The notes under the pieces: model-generated
The model's input: the letters and a program-made list of their open reading frames with translations, nothing else
Database searches by the model: none
What the model was told of the DNA's origin: nothing
Translations under genes and position numbers: made by a program
Assembly (NCBI GenBank): GCA_037442205.1
Contig: JBBIQS010000030.1
Location: forward strand, 1 to 64,000
DNA from: JBBIQS01 sp037442205
GTDB lineage: Bacteria > Myxococcota > Myxococcia > Myxococcales > UBA5297
Direction: 5' to 3'
Length of the DNA: 64,000 nt
Part shown: positions 48,296 through 59,983 of the stretch, piece after piece
How positions within the stretch are numbered: position 1 is the stretch's first letter
Layout of the letters: the number at the start of each line of letters is the position of its first letter

Positions 48296-49402
48296 CTACG
48301 GCCGCGTCTCGATGATTACCCCGTCCAGCTGCGGCGGCGCCTCGCGCGAGCCGAAGAGCCACCGCAGCAGATCGCGGTAGAAGCCGAACAGCGGAGTCCC
48401 CTGGGCGATCTGGTCGCGCAGCCCCTCGCGGCGGGCCTTGAAGCCGGCGTGGCTCTCGCGGGTCAGCCGCTCGCGCTCGCGCAGGTAGTTGCTCAGCGCC
48501 TGAACCTGGATCTCGAACAGCTGCCCGCGCCAGCGCACCACCGACTTGATCGCCGACCAGCCGCTCTTCTTCTCCGCCTGGGCCAGGTAGTTCTTCACCT
48601 CGACCACTTCCAGCCGGCGTGCGTCGGGCGTGTCGGGGACCTCGTTCGACTCCAGCAGCTCGCTTTCGAGCTCCAGCTCCAGCAGCTGCCGCTGCAGCGC
48701 CCCAACCTGCTTGCGGGTGTCGACCACGATCTTGAGGCCGAAGACGTCCTTGACGTACCTCGATAGCCGTCGCAGCTGCTTGTCGCGGCGCACCAGCGCG
48801 TCGAGGTCGAACAGCTCGTCGACCACCTTGTTCCAGATCTCCTCTTCGGCCTTGATCCGGCTGGTCACCTTGACGATGCCGTGAGGGCGGGTCGAGAAGG
48901 GCTGGTACTCCAGGAAGTTGGCCACCAGCCGCGCCTTGCGGAACGTCTGGCCGTCCGACCAGCGCAGCTTGCTGACCTGGCGGTTGCCCAGGTCGAGGTC
49001 GGTGAGTTGATCCAGGTCGGCGGGGGCGATGACCTGCGAGAGCACCAGCCGCTCGTGGGTCGACTCCACCTCGGCCACCACCACGCTCTCCAACTCGTAG
49101 CGGCGCTCGAAGAAGCTCTGGCACAGCAGCGAGGAGAGCCGGTGCAAGCCCCGTTCGCCGTGGCGGATCATCCGCTCGAACGCCTGGCGGACCTCCTCGA
49201 GGGCGCTGCGCGAGAAGACCAGCCGATGTGGCCCCTGGGGATCGGCCATCATCCGCGCCCGGGTGTCGGCCAGGTAGCCCATGAACCAGTGGAGCACCGG
49301 CTCTTCGGTGACCATCCACAGAGGCGAGCTGGCCACTCCCTCCGCGGAGGCCTCGGGCAGCAGGTCGGCGGGGGCGGTCTTCGGAGAGTACTGGAGGGTC
49401 AT
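48296..49402 (-). CDS. Divergent RelA/SpoT-like nucleotidyltransferase-fold protein
   Basis: 368 residues. The C-terminal two-thirds follow the order of (p)ppGpp synthetase domains: RIKAEEEIWNK (182-192, compare R-x-K-x-x-x-S-I-x-x-K), VKDVFGLKIVV (217-227, compare D-x-x-G-I-R), VKNYL ... KKSGWSAIKSVV (269-289, compare K-N-G-Y-x-S-L-H) and FEIQVQA (296-302, compare E-I-Q-I-R-T). The Gly-Tyr-Ser-Leu-His part is altered to GWSAIK, and the first loop lacks Ser, so synthetase activity may be lost or changed. An N-terminal ~170-residue region has no recognised domain. The assignment rests on motif order; it could be coincidental. Confidence 0.5.
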   Translation of the reverse strand: MTLQYSPKTAPADLLPEASAEGVASSPLWMVTEEPVLHWFMGYLADTRARMMADPQGPHRLVFSRSALEEVRQAFERMIRHGERGLHRLSSLLCQSFFERRYELESVVVAEVESTHERLVLSQVIAPADLDQLTDLDLGNRQVSKLRWSDGQTFRKARLVANFLEYQPFSTRPHGIVKVTSRIKAEEEIWNKVVDELFDLDALVRRDKQLRRLSRYVKDVFGLKIVVDTRKQVGALQRQLLELELESELLESNEVPDTPDARRLEVVEVKNYLAQAEKKSGWSAIKSVVRWRGQLFEIQVQALSNYLRERERLTRESHAGFKARREGLRDQIAQGTPLFGFYRDLLRWLFGSREAPPQLDGVIIETRP

Positions 49403-49803
49403 CGCAGCTCCGCGTGGGCCGATTAGATGCCATTCTTCCCCGGGCGTTCTCGAGCAAGCGCACCGACGGCTGCTCGGAGAGCGGCTTTCTCGCCCGCGAG
49501 GCCAATGCTCGTGGATGACGGTAAGCTCCCGCCGCTCCGGCGGCGCCTCCTCTCTGTCTCGACGCAGTGCGGCTACGTCTGGCCGCTTCACGCTCCGCGT
49601 GTCGCCCTGTGTCTCTCCGGCCGGGGAGCGGGCGGCGGATCGTTAGGGAGGCGGGCTATCGAGGGCGCATCAGGCCGGCGGCAGCCAGTCGAGACCGTCC
49701 GACAACGCAATGCTGTGGCAGCATGATCATCGAGCGCACAGGTGAGTTCCTGCGCGCCGTTCTCCTCGACCGACACCGTCTTCGAGGAGCAAGCGGCTCG
49801 CGC
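49403..49803. other. 401-base gene-free region
   Basis: Between the RelA/SpoT-like gene start and the end of the propeller lipoprotein gene, both on the minus strand, I find no supported gene. Short open frames exist (for example a 62-codon frame at 49588-49776 on the minus strand) but lack a ribosome-binding site and family features. The promoter for the RelA/SpoT-like gene should lie near 49403-49500. No repeats seen. Confidence 0.5.
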
Positions 49804-51942
49804 TCAGCGCCCGCGCCGGTTCCGCAAGAGGTTTCCTCCGGCCGCGCCCCATCCCGATCCGCCGAAGTCCAGCCCGGGAGCGGCGAAGACCTGGATCGCG
49901 CCGTCGATCTCCAGGTAGAGGCGCTCGGAGCGCACGGCGAACCGCGGCCCCGGTTCTCCGGGGAGGTCGCACCGATAGAGCTCCTTGCCCGCCAGCGCGA
50001 CCTCGTGGAGCAGGGGCTGGGGGCCGCGGCTCAGCATCGCCCGGGTGAGCAGCAGCGCGGTCGAGCGCGAAGTGAGCAGCGCTTCGTCGTTCGGGTAGGG
50101 GGCGCCGAGCAGTTGCAGGGTCCATTGGAGCCCGCCGTCGGAGGTCCGCTGGGCGCGCACGTGCGTCCCGCCGAAGGGCATCCCAGCTACATCATCCCAG
50201 TCGATGAGCGCGCTGCGGGTCAGCAGCGGCGCGCGCGCGGGAGTGAGCGGAAGGGCGAACGAGGTGATGGTGGCGCCCGAAACCGCGTCGAGGGCGCGGG
50301 TCGGGTAGGCCGCCACCAGCGAGCCGTTCGAGAGCGCCAGCGGCTGGCCGGTGTCGGGTGAGATCCAGCGCTGGCTGCCTCCCGGACCGTAGGAGGCGAT
50401 CCTGGGACCGACGGGCACGAACCTCGACCCCGCGCCACCAAGCCACGGGAGGGTCGCCAGATAGAGGCTGCCGTCCTGGCCCGCTATCGGCGAGTCGATC
50501 CAATCGCCGGAATCGATCTCCCAGGCCAGGCTTCCGTCGGCGCCCTTGAGCACCAGGACGTACCCGTTGCTCGGGGCGCTGCAGGTCGAGTTGAACCGGA
50601 GGGTGGCGGCCACATCCCCGCTCGGCAGGACGGTCGAAGGCAGCGTCTCCGTGGACGCGCAGGACGCCACGCGAGTCGTGCTCGTGAGCAGGTTCCGGGT
50701 CCAGAGCAGCCCGCCGTCCGACATGCGGAAGGCCGTCACCATTCCGCCCGGGCTCGTCACGAAGAGCCGATCGGACGGCGTATCGAGCGCGATCCGATCG
50801 GGCGAGGCCGTCCCGATATCGCAGCCGGTAGCGGGCAAGACCGACCGGTAGCGCAGGAACCCGTCGCGCGTCAGCGACACCAGCTCCTCGGTGAAGCAGC
50901 CGATGGGCGCCCTGTCCATGCAGCAGTCGAGGAACCCGAGATCGTTGGTCTCGATGAAATAGAGGTGGCCGCGATCGTCCACCGCGCCGGTGAAAGAGAG
51001 GGAGGCGGTCGAGTTCGACATGCCGCCCCACGGCGGCGGAGGTGGAGGCGTCGCCCGGTAGCTCCACAGCGGCTGCAGCGGCTGCGGGGCCGGCACGTCG
51101 CAAACCTGGTTGCGGCAGTGGCCCTCGCCGGTGCAGGGCGTCGCCGGAGCGCACAGTGCTCCCTCGGGCACCGGGACGGTCTGGCAGCTGCCGAGCAGGC
51201 AGACGTCGGCGGTCTTGCAGTCGACCGCGCCGCAGGGCGTGCCGTCGTCGGCCCAGGCGGTGCCGCAGCCGGACTTGGGATCGCAGGCGGCGACTCTGCA
51301 TGGCTCGGCGGGAGCCGGGCAGTCGGCGCTGATGTCGAGGTGCAGGCAGCCGGCGGTCGGGTCGCAGGCGTCGCGGGTGCAGGCGTTTCGGTCGTCGCAG
51401 TCGCGCGAGGTCCCGACGCACTCTCCGGCGCGGCAGGTTCCGTCCACCAGGCACTGGTTGGCCAGCGGGCAGGCGAGGCCGTCGGGCTTGTCATGTCTGA
51501 GGCAGGTCCCGCTCGCCGGGTCGAAACGGATCTCGAGGCACTCCGAGCTCGGGTCGCACTTCGCCGGCTCGGCGGCGATGCCCGAGAGCTCGATCTCGAT
51601 CTCCTCCGAGTCGCAGCGCAGCGCGACCTTGGCCCGCGCCTCGCCGACCTGCTTCGGATCGAAGGTCATCGTCAGACCGGCGTCACCGGCCCCGGGCACC
51701 GTGAAGGTCGGCGACGGCGCGGCGAAGGGCGCCGGCGGCTCGAACTGGCACTCCAGCGCCGCCGGCCCGAGGTTGCGCAACGTCAAGGTCCGGGTGGTCG
51801 GGTAGCCAAGGTAGCTGATGCCGAAGTCCAGACTCGCCGTATCGACCTCGAGCTTGCCGCTGGCTCCTTGAAGCAGGGACTGGGAGCAGGCCAGGGCCAG
51901 GGTCGAGATCAGGCAGCAGCTGAGAGGGGTGCGAAGGCTCAT
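49804..51942 (-). CDS. Lipoprotein with ASH-like, Cys-rich and PQQ-like beta-propeller regions
   Basis: 712 residues. The lipobox is in LISTLALAC near residue 19. Residues about 30-125 resemble an ASH/choice-of-anchor beta-sandwich (LDFGISYLGYPTTRTLTLRNLG). A Cys-rich section follows (about 130-290: DCDDRNACTRDACDPTAGC and like units), then a beta-propeller of PQQ/WD-type blades from about 300 to the end (GAVDDRGHLYFIETND; DSGDWIDSPIAGQDGSLYLAT; GGSQRWISPDTG). No enzyme residues are clear. Predicted outer-membrane surface protein of the kind common in myxobacteria. The start at 51942 is followed upstream by the atp promoter region. Confidence 0.85.
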   Translation of the reverse strand: MSLRTPLSCCLISTLALACSQSLLQGASGKLEVDTASLDFGISYLGYPTTRTLTLRNLGPAALECQFEPPAPFAAPSPTFTVPGAGDAGLTMTFDPKQVGEARAKVALRCDSEEIEIELSGIAAEPAKCDPSSECLEIRFDPASGTCLRHDKPDGLACPLANQCLVDGTCRAGECVGTSRDCDDRNACTRDACDPTAGCLHLDISADCPAPAEPCRVAACDPKSGCGTAWADDGTPCGAVDCKTADVCLLGSCQTVPVPEGALCAPATPCTGEGHCRNQVCDVPAPQPLQPLWSYRATPPPPPPWGGMSNSTASLSFTGAVDDRGHLYFIETNDLGFLDCCMDRAPIGCFTEELVSLTRDGFLRYRSVLPATGCDIGTASPDRIALDTPSDRLFVTSPGGMVTAFRMSDGGLLWTRNLLTSTTRVASCASTETLPSTVLPSGDVAATLRFNSTCSAPSNGYVLVLKGADGSLAWEIDSGDWIDSPIAGQDGSLYLATLPWLGGAGSRFVPVGPRIASYGPGGSQRWISPDTGQPLALSNGSLVAAYPTRALDAVSGATITSFALPLTPARAPLLTRSALIDWDDVAGMPFGGTHVRAQRTSDGGLQWTLQLLGAPYPNDEALLTSRSTALLLTRAMLSRGPQPLLHEVALAGKELYRCDLPGEPGPRFAVRSERLYLEIDGAIQVFAAPGLDFGGSGWGAAGGNLLRNRRGR

Positions 51943-52296
51943 GGCGGCCGGCCCGATGCAGGGCATGTGCCGGCCGGGATCGGCCGCCGAACCTCCCGAT
52001 TTCGCCCGTTTGCCGGCCGGCGGCGGCGGGAAATCGCGGCTTTGCGGGGGTGATTCCTCAGGATTTCGAGGGCTCTCGCCCCGCCGCAGGGGGAGCGGCT
52101 GCCAGCGGTGGGCGGCCGGAGGGCGCGGGTGCGCCAAGTGCCGAAAAACCCGGCGCCTTTTGCTTCCGCTGAGAGGGGAGATTCCAATTGACAGCAAGCC
52201 AACAGGTCCAGTAGCTATACGCCCTTTTCCAACACCGGCAGTCGCCCCGTCGGCCCATTCGGGCCTCGCTCGGGCGGCGCCGCGCAAGGAGCAGCG
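51943..52296. promoter_or_regulatory. 354-base region upstream of atpH with a perfect TTGACA
   Basis: No gene is evident. A perfect -35-like TTGACA lies at 52188-52193 in a locally AT-rich patch (ATTCCAATTG). The nearest -10-like sequence TATACG is at 52216-52221, 22 bases away, longer than the optimal 17. It is the best candidate for the F1 operon promoter (about 100 bases before atpH). AAGGAGC precedes the atpH GTG. Confidence 0.4.
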
Positions 52297-52836
52297 GTGA
52301 ACATCTCCAGCATTGCGCGCCGCTACGCTCGGGCGATCTTCGAGCTGGCGGTCGAGGAAAACCGGTTCGAGGAAGTCGGCCGGGAGCTGGCCGCGGTCCG
52401 AGTGGCGCTGACCACCGACCCCGAGCTGCTGCCGGGCCTGACCGACCCCTCCTCCACCCGCGAGGACAAGCTCAAGCTGGTGGACGCGCTCGCTCCCGCC
52501 CTCAAGCTCAGCCCGCTGGTCGGCAACTTCCTGCGGCTGCTGGCCGAGCGCAACCGGCTCGGCAGCCTGCTGAGCGTCGAGTCCAACTACCGCGACATGG
52601 CCGACCAGAAGGCCGGGCGGCTGCGCGCCAGGGTGGTGAGCGCGGTGGAGCTGGGCGACGAGGCCGCCAAGAACATCGCCGCCGGGCTGTCCAAGGCCAC
52701 CAGCCGCCAGGTGGTGATCGACTGCGCCGTCGACCCGAAGATCCTGGGCGGGGTGGTGGCCCACGTCGGCAGCACCGTCTTCGACGGCAGCGTCAGGAGC
52801 CAGCTGGAAGACCTCAAGCGCGAGCTCAAGGCCTAA
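52297..52836 (+). CDS. atpH: ATP synthase F1 delta subunit
   Basis: 179 residues from a GTG with AAGGAG upstream. ISSIARRYARAIFELA is the conserved start, and a C-terminal segment DCAVDPKILGGVVAHVGSTVFDGSVRSQL is the hallmark of the family (V-D-P-x-I-L-G-G). The subunit joins F1 to the peripheral stalk. It starts the F1 part of the operon. No F0 genes (a, b, c) are found in the window, so these must lie elsewhere. The next gene, atpA, follows after 94 bases. Confidence 0.95.
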   Translation: MNISSIARRYARAIFELAVEENRFEEVGRELAAVRVALTTDPELLPGLTDPSSTREDKLKLVDALAPALKLSPLVGNFLRLLAERNRLGSLLSVESNYRDMADQKAGRLRARVVSAVELGDEAAKNIAAGLSKATSRQVVIDCAVDPKILGGVVAHVGSTVFDGSVRSQLEDLKRELKA

Positions 52837-52930
52837 CGAATTTTTCGAGACCGGGCCGCGCGGCGGCCCACGCATTCAACAAGGCTGATCCGGCGGGCGA
52901 AGCTGACGCCGGCGATTCTCAGGAGAGCAC

Positions 52931-54460
<1,530 letters not shown>

Positions 54461-54565
54461 GCCTCGGCGCAGCTTCTCGCATCCCACCCCCTGTCCCCCT
54501 TTCCGTCGCTGCTGCTCCGGAGAGGGGAACGTCGGGCCCAGTCAGTCCTTTAGGAAACCGCGCGC

Positions 54566-55435
54566 ATGCCTTCGCTCAAATCTCTGCGCAACCGCATCAA
54601 GTCGGTGAAGAGCACCCAGCAGATCACCAAGGCCATGAAGATGGTGGCCGCGGCCCGGCTGCGCCGCGCCCAGGAGGCGGTGCTGTCGGCCCGCCCCTAC
54701 GCCAAGGCGATGCAGCGGGTGCTCGACGGCGTCGGCGGCAAGGTCAACCTGGCCGCCCACCCGCTGCTGCAGCGCCGCGAGCTCAAGAAGATCGAGCTGG
54801 TGGTGATGACCAGCGACCGCGGCCTGTGCGGCGGCTTCAACGCCAACGTGGTCCGCCGGGTGCAGCGCTTCCTTCTCGAGAACAACGGCAAGTTCGAGAA
54901 GGTCACCATGCGCACCATCGGCCGCAAGGGCCACGACGCCCTGCGCCGCCAGGGCGCCAACATCCGCAAGGATCACCCCGGGCTGCTCAACAAGCTCTCC
55001 TTCGACAGGGCCGAGCAGATCGCTCTGGAGCTGACCGACCTCTTCCTCTCCGGCGAGGTCGACGGCGTGTTCCTGGTCTACAACGAGTTTGTCAGCGCGG
55101 TCAGCCAGCGGGTCACCCTCGCCGAGCTGCTGCCCATCGCCCCCAACGCCGCGGGCCAGGGGGCGACGGCCGCCGCCACCGAGTACCTCTTCGAGCCCGA
55201 CCAGGACGGCGTGCTCAAGGCGCTGCTGCCGCGCTTCCTGGCCAACAAGGTCTGGCAGGGGCTGCTCGAGTCGGTCGCCGCCGAGCAGGCCGCGCGCATG
55301 AGCTCGATGGACAACGCCACCAAGAACGCCAGCGAGATGATCGGCAACCTGACCCTGCTCTACAACCGCACCCGCCAGGCGGCCATCACCAAGGAGCTGA
55401 TGGAAGTGGTCTCGGGCGCCGAGGCCCTCAAGTAG
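54566..55435 (+). CDS. atpG: ATP synthase F1 gamma subunit
   Basis: 289 residues. The N-terminal helix (LKSLRNRIKSVKSTQQITKAMKMVAA) and the C-terminal helix (SSMDNATKNASEMIGNLTLLYNRTRQAAITKELMEVV, in short pieces) form the rotating coiled coil, and TSDRGLCGGFN is the conserved middle piece. It transmits torque between F1 and F0. 105 bases separate it from atpA. The following gene is not atpD but an inserted exported protein. Confidence 0.97.
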   Translation: MPSLKSLRNRIKSVKSTQQITKAMKMVAAARLRRAQEAVLSARPYAKAMQRVLDGVGGKVNLAAHPLLQRRELKKIELVVMTSDRGLCGGFNANVVRRVQRFLLENNGKFEKVTMRTIGRKGHDALRRQGANIRKDHPGLLNKLSFDRAEQIALELTDLFLSGEVDGVFLVYNEFVSAVSQRVTLAELLPIAPNAAGQGATAAATEYLFEPDQDGVLKALLPRFLANKVWQGLLESVAAEQAARMSSMDNATKNASEMIGNLTLLYNRTRQAAITKELMEVVSGAEALK

Positions 55436-55483
55436 TCTTCCCGGATTTTGACGCGGACGGAGAACCTCATGAAAGGAGCGGCG

Positions 55484-56137
55484 ATGGCCAAGCTCATTCT
55501 CCTCGTCGCTCTGGCGATGGGCGCCCCTGCGCTCGCCGCCCAGAAGGCCCCGCCCAAGGCCAAGCCCGCTGACAAGGCTCCGGCCGCCGCTGCTGCTGCT
55601 CCTGCCGCGGCCGAGGGCGACGCCGAGGTGCAGAGCGCCGGCAAGGTGATCGAGATCGACCCCAGCGGCGGCGCCAAGGTGGTGAAGGGCGAGGCGGCCC
55701 CGGCCGGCGAGAAGCTGGAGCTGAAGAAGGGCGAGATCGGCGTGGTCGAGGCCTGCCAGCTGCGCTTCAAGGCCCAGTGCTCGCTGCTCAAGCGCTGCCT
55801 CAAGACCGAGGAGCTGGACTGCGACGCACTGGCCTACGGCTGTTCCCAGCTGTCGGGCAAGGCGCCCTTCACCCGCAAGCTGGTCGAGGACTGCACCGCC
55901 GCCGTCTCCGCCCTCAGCTGCGAGCCTCCCTCGGACCAGCTGGACGCCAACCCCGAGAACCGCGCTGCCGTCTGCAAGCCGCTCTTGCTGGCCGAGCAGC
56001 AGGCCCCGGCGCCGGAGGCGCCGCCGGCAGCCAGCAACAAGCCCCCGAGCCAGGTCGAGGCCGAGCCCGACCTCACCGGATACAAGACCATCGACGTGCC
56101 GCAGGACGCGGCCCCGGCCGCGCCGGGACAGCCTTGA
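55484..56137 (+). CDS. Exported Cys-containing protein inserted between atpG and atpD
   Basis: 217 residues. ATG at 55484 (AAAGGAG seven bases upstream) is preferred over the in-frame ATG at 55469. The product begins with a Sec signal (AKLILLVALAMGAPALAA), then Ala/Pro/Lys-rich spacer, a Val/Glu-rich section (KVIEIDPSGGAKVVKGEAAP), and a compact part with eight cysteines (VEACQLRFKAQC ... RCLKTEELDCDALAYGC ... DCTAAVSALSC ... VC), which probably form disulfides. No family recognised. It is co-directional with the atp genes and lies 48 bases after atpG, 65 before atpD, so it is most likely part of the operon. Confidence 0.75.
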   Translation: MAKLILLVALAMGAPALAAQKAPPKAKPADKAPAAAAAAPAAAEGDAEVQSAGKVIEIDPSGGAKVVKGEAAPAGEKLELKKGEIGVVEACQLRFKAQCSLLKRCLKTEELDCDALAYGCSQLSGKAPFTRKLVEDCTAAVSALSCEPPSDQLDANPENRAAVCKPLLLAEQQAPAPEAPPAASNKPPSQVEAEPDLTGYKTIDVPQDAAPAAPGQP

Positions 56138-56202
56138 GGACTCAACGCCGCCCGGCTCGATCCGGCTGCGGCGCGTAGAAAAGGACAGGAGAGCGAAAGC
56201 AC

Positions 56203-57696
<1,494 letters not shown>

Positions 57697-57707
57697 GGGC
57701 AAGCGCC

Positions 57708-58271
57708 GTGCGGCTCTCCCTGCTGCTCGCCCCGATCCTGGTGCTGGGATCGGGGCCGGTCTCCGCCCAGGAGGCGAAGTCCTGGAGCGTGGTCAGCGAC
57801 GACGCCAAGGCGACCGGAGAGCAGGTGGCGGAGGGCAAGGGCTGCCGCTTCACCGCCAAGAAGGACGGGGCGGTGGTCTGGACGGCGGCCAGGTGCCTGG
57901 CGGAGAAGCAGGACCTGCGGTTCCTCTCCAACGACGGCAAAGCGCTGCTGGTCCTCTTCCCGTTCCCCGACAGCGCCCGCGGGATCAAGGCGGCGCGGGC
58001 CGGAGAGCTGTGGCGGCAGGGCAAGCGGGTGGCGAGCTGGACGGTGGGGCAGATGGTGAAGGACGTGAAGCCCCTCGTCACCACCAGCCGGCACTTCTAC
58101 TGGCTGGAGGGCGGGATGGGGCAGCCGGGAGTGCCTCCCGGGCTGGCGGCGGATGGCAGGGCAGTGGAGCTGAGCACTTTGGACCGGCGCAGCTTTCGGC
58201 TGGGCTTTGACGGCAGCCTCAAGCCCAGCAAGGCGGCGGACCCGTTGAAGGCGGCCAAGCAGCAGCCGTAG
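57708..58271 (+). CDS. Exported protein inserted between atpD and atpC
   Basis: 187 residues from a GTG 11 bases after atpD. A Sec signal (RLSLLLAPILVLGSGPVSAQ) precedes a mainly beta protein with a GCRFTAKKDGAVVWTAARCL segment (two cysteines that could pair), and LLVLFPFPDSARG, TVGQMVKDVKPL pieces. No recognised family. Its place between atpD and atpC, with the same strand and tight spacing, argues that it is transcribed with the F1 genes. A periplasmic location is predicted, which is odd for a cytoplasmic enzyme operon. Confidence 0.75.
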   Translation: MRLSLLLAPILVLGSGPVSAQEAKSWSVVSDDAKATGEQVAEGKGCRFTAKKDGAVVWTAARCLAEKQDLRFLSNDGKALLVLFPFPDSARGIKAARAGELWRQGKRVASWTVGQMVKDVKPLVTTSRHFYWLEGGMGQPGVPPGLAADGRAVELSTLDRRSFRLGFDGSLKPSKAADPLKAAKQQP

Positions 58272-58295
58272 CACGAATCAGGAGCGAGGACGGCC

Positions 58296-58703
58296 ATGTC
58301 GAAGATCCACCTGGAGATCGTGACCCCCGACCGCAAGGTCGCCTCCGTCGACACCGACGAGGTGATCGCCCCGGGCACCTGGGGGCTGTTCGGGGTGCGG
58401 CCGCGCCATGCGCCGTTCATGACCGCGGTCGAGCCGGGCGAGCTCTCCTTCAAGGAGCAGGGCAAGACGGTGCGCTACGCCATCGGCGGCGGGTTCGTCG
58501 AGGTCAACGAGGACACGGTAATCGTCCTGGCCGACACCGCCGAGGTGGCCGAGGAGATCGACCTGGCCCGCGCCAAGAAGGCCCAGGCCGACGCGCTGTC
58601 GCGGCTGGCGAACCTCGAGCAGACCGACCCGATGTGGCACCAGGAGAACGCCCGGGTGAAGCGCTCCGCGGCTCGGGTGCGGGTGGCCGGCGGCCGGCTG
58701 TAG
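58296..58703 (+). CDS. atpC: ATP synthase F1 epsilon subunit
   Basis: 135 residues. The beta-sandwich N-terminal domain has IHLEIVTPDRKV, DEVIAPGTWGLFGVRPRHAPFM and AIGGGFVEVNEDTVIVLADTAE; the C-terminal helical domain (EIDLARAKKAQADALSRL) is present and slightly short. The subunit regulates ATPase activity. It ends the operon at 58703; 122 bases follow before the next gene on the same strand. Confidence 0.95.
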   Translation: MSKIHLEIVTPDRKVASVDTDEVIAPGTWGLFGVRPRHAPFMTAVEPGELSFKEQGKTVRYAIGGGFVEVNEDTVIVLADTAEVAEEIDLARAKKAQADALSRLANLEQTDPMWHQENARVKRSAARVRVAGGRL

Positions 58704-58825
58704 GGGGCGAGTTTTTGCTTCCGCGGTGAGGGCCCGGCCGATCGGGCCTCTCGGCCTCGCGCGCTCGAGGCTTTGCGCCGCGGCGCACCGCAAGGATGTG
58801 ACCCGCCCGCTGTTACACTGGCGGG

Positions 58826-59983
58826 ATGAAGCCCTCCGACTTCCCGGCAAAGGGAGCAGAGCCGCTCGCACATGAGCCCGAGAGCGCGGAGCGCGAGCGC
58901 TTTGGCGAGAGTCTTCCCCTCGCGCAACTTGGCTCTGTCAACGCCGTCGCCGGGCCGCCCGGCCCGCTGCAGGCGCTGCTGGTCCCTGCTGGCTCGCTCG
59001 ACGGGCCGAGCTGGGACAGGGTCAAGGCCTACGCCGCGCGCGAGAAACGGCTGCGCCGGCTGGTACTGGTTTCCGAGGGCTCGGGCGAAGCGGCTTCCGT
59101 GGCGCAGGGGCCCATGCCCCTCGACGAAGAAGCCTGCGCGCTGCTGATGGCTTACGAAGGCTTCGAAAATGCGCTCCGCGGGACGCTTGCGAGCCGGGAG
59201 GCTTCGCCGCTGCTCGCTTCGCTGTGGCCCGAGGCCAGGCTGGTGCCGGTTTCCGCCGGCCTCGGCTCGGCGGAGCAGGTGCGCCAGCTGGGCAGGACGC
59301 TGCGCAACGTGCTCGACGAGGACTCGCTGATCGTGGCGCTGCCTGCTTCTCCGCGCGAAGGGCCGCTGCGCGCGCTGCTCTGCGAGGCGCTGGGCTGCGA
59401 GAGGGAGGGGATCCTCTATCCCGGTCGCTTCCCGGCGGTTCCCGCGCTCGCCGAGGCGGACAAGCTGACGCTGAGCGAGCTGGTCGAGGACGCCGTGGCC
59501 GCCGCAGCCTGCCGCCGGGATCCGCGCGCCAACCTGATGGTCAGCCCGCGGCTCGAGCAGCGGGGCGGAGCCTTCGTCACCCTCGAGCAGCGCGGCCGGC
59601 TGCGCGGATGCATGGGGCGTCTGGAGGCGCCGAAGCTCTGGCAGGCGGTCGCCGAGGCCGCCTCGATGGCTGCCCGGATGGATCCCCGCTTCGACCCTCT
59701 CTCAGCCGACGACCTGGGCGAGCTGGAGATCGAGATCTCGGTGCTGAGCCGCTTCAGGCCGATCGAGAGCATCGACGAGTTCGAGCCCGGGCGGCACGGG
59801 CTGCTGCTCACCGCGGGCTATCACCGCGGGCTGCTGCTGCCGCAGGTGGCCACCAGGTACGGCTTCGATCGCGAAGGCTTTCTCGAGGCGCTGGCCCAGA
59901 AGGCGGGACTGCCGCCCGAGGGTTGGCGGGAGGCCGAGCTGCAGAAGTTCGGGGTCGAAGCCTTCTCTCCCAGCGCGCGCTAA
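58826..59983 (+). CDS. Memo-like / AMMECR1 fusion protein
   Basis: 385 residues. The C-terminal ~150 residues are an AMMECR1 domain: GGAFVTLEQRGRLRGCMG with the hallmark LRGCMG at 259-264, followed by LEIEISVLSRFRPI and GLLLPQVATRYGFD. The N-terminal half has the strand-helix order of Memo-type domains (LLVPAGSLDG, LVLVSEGSG, LVPVSAGLGSAEQV, LIVALPAS), but the histidines expected in such domains are missing. In other bacteria separate AMMECR1, Memo and radical SAM proteins form a linked set; here the first two appear fused and no matching radical SAM gene is adjacent. Confidence 0.75.
   Translation: MKPSDFPAKGAEPLAHEPESAERERFGESLPLAQLGSVNAVAGPPGPLQALLVPAGSLDGPSWDRVKAYAAREKRLRRLVLVSEGSGEAASVAQGPMPLDEEACALLMAYEGFENALRGTLASREASPLLASLWPEARLVPVSAGLGSAEQVRQLGRTLRNVLDEDSLIVALPASPREGPLRALLCEALGCEREGILYPGRFPAVPALAEADKLTLSELVEDAVAAAACRRDPRANLMVSPRLEQRGGAFVTLEQRGRLRGCMGRLEAPKLWQAVAEAASMAARMDPRFDPLSADDLGELEIEISVLSRFRPIESIDEFEPGRHGLLLTAGYHRGLLLPQVATRYGFDREGFLEALAQKAGLPPEGWREAELQKFGVEAFSPSAR

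Noticed and set aside
49588..49776. 62-codon minus-strand open frame in the intergenic region
   Set aside because: No ribosome-binding site, low-complexity product, no motif.
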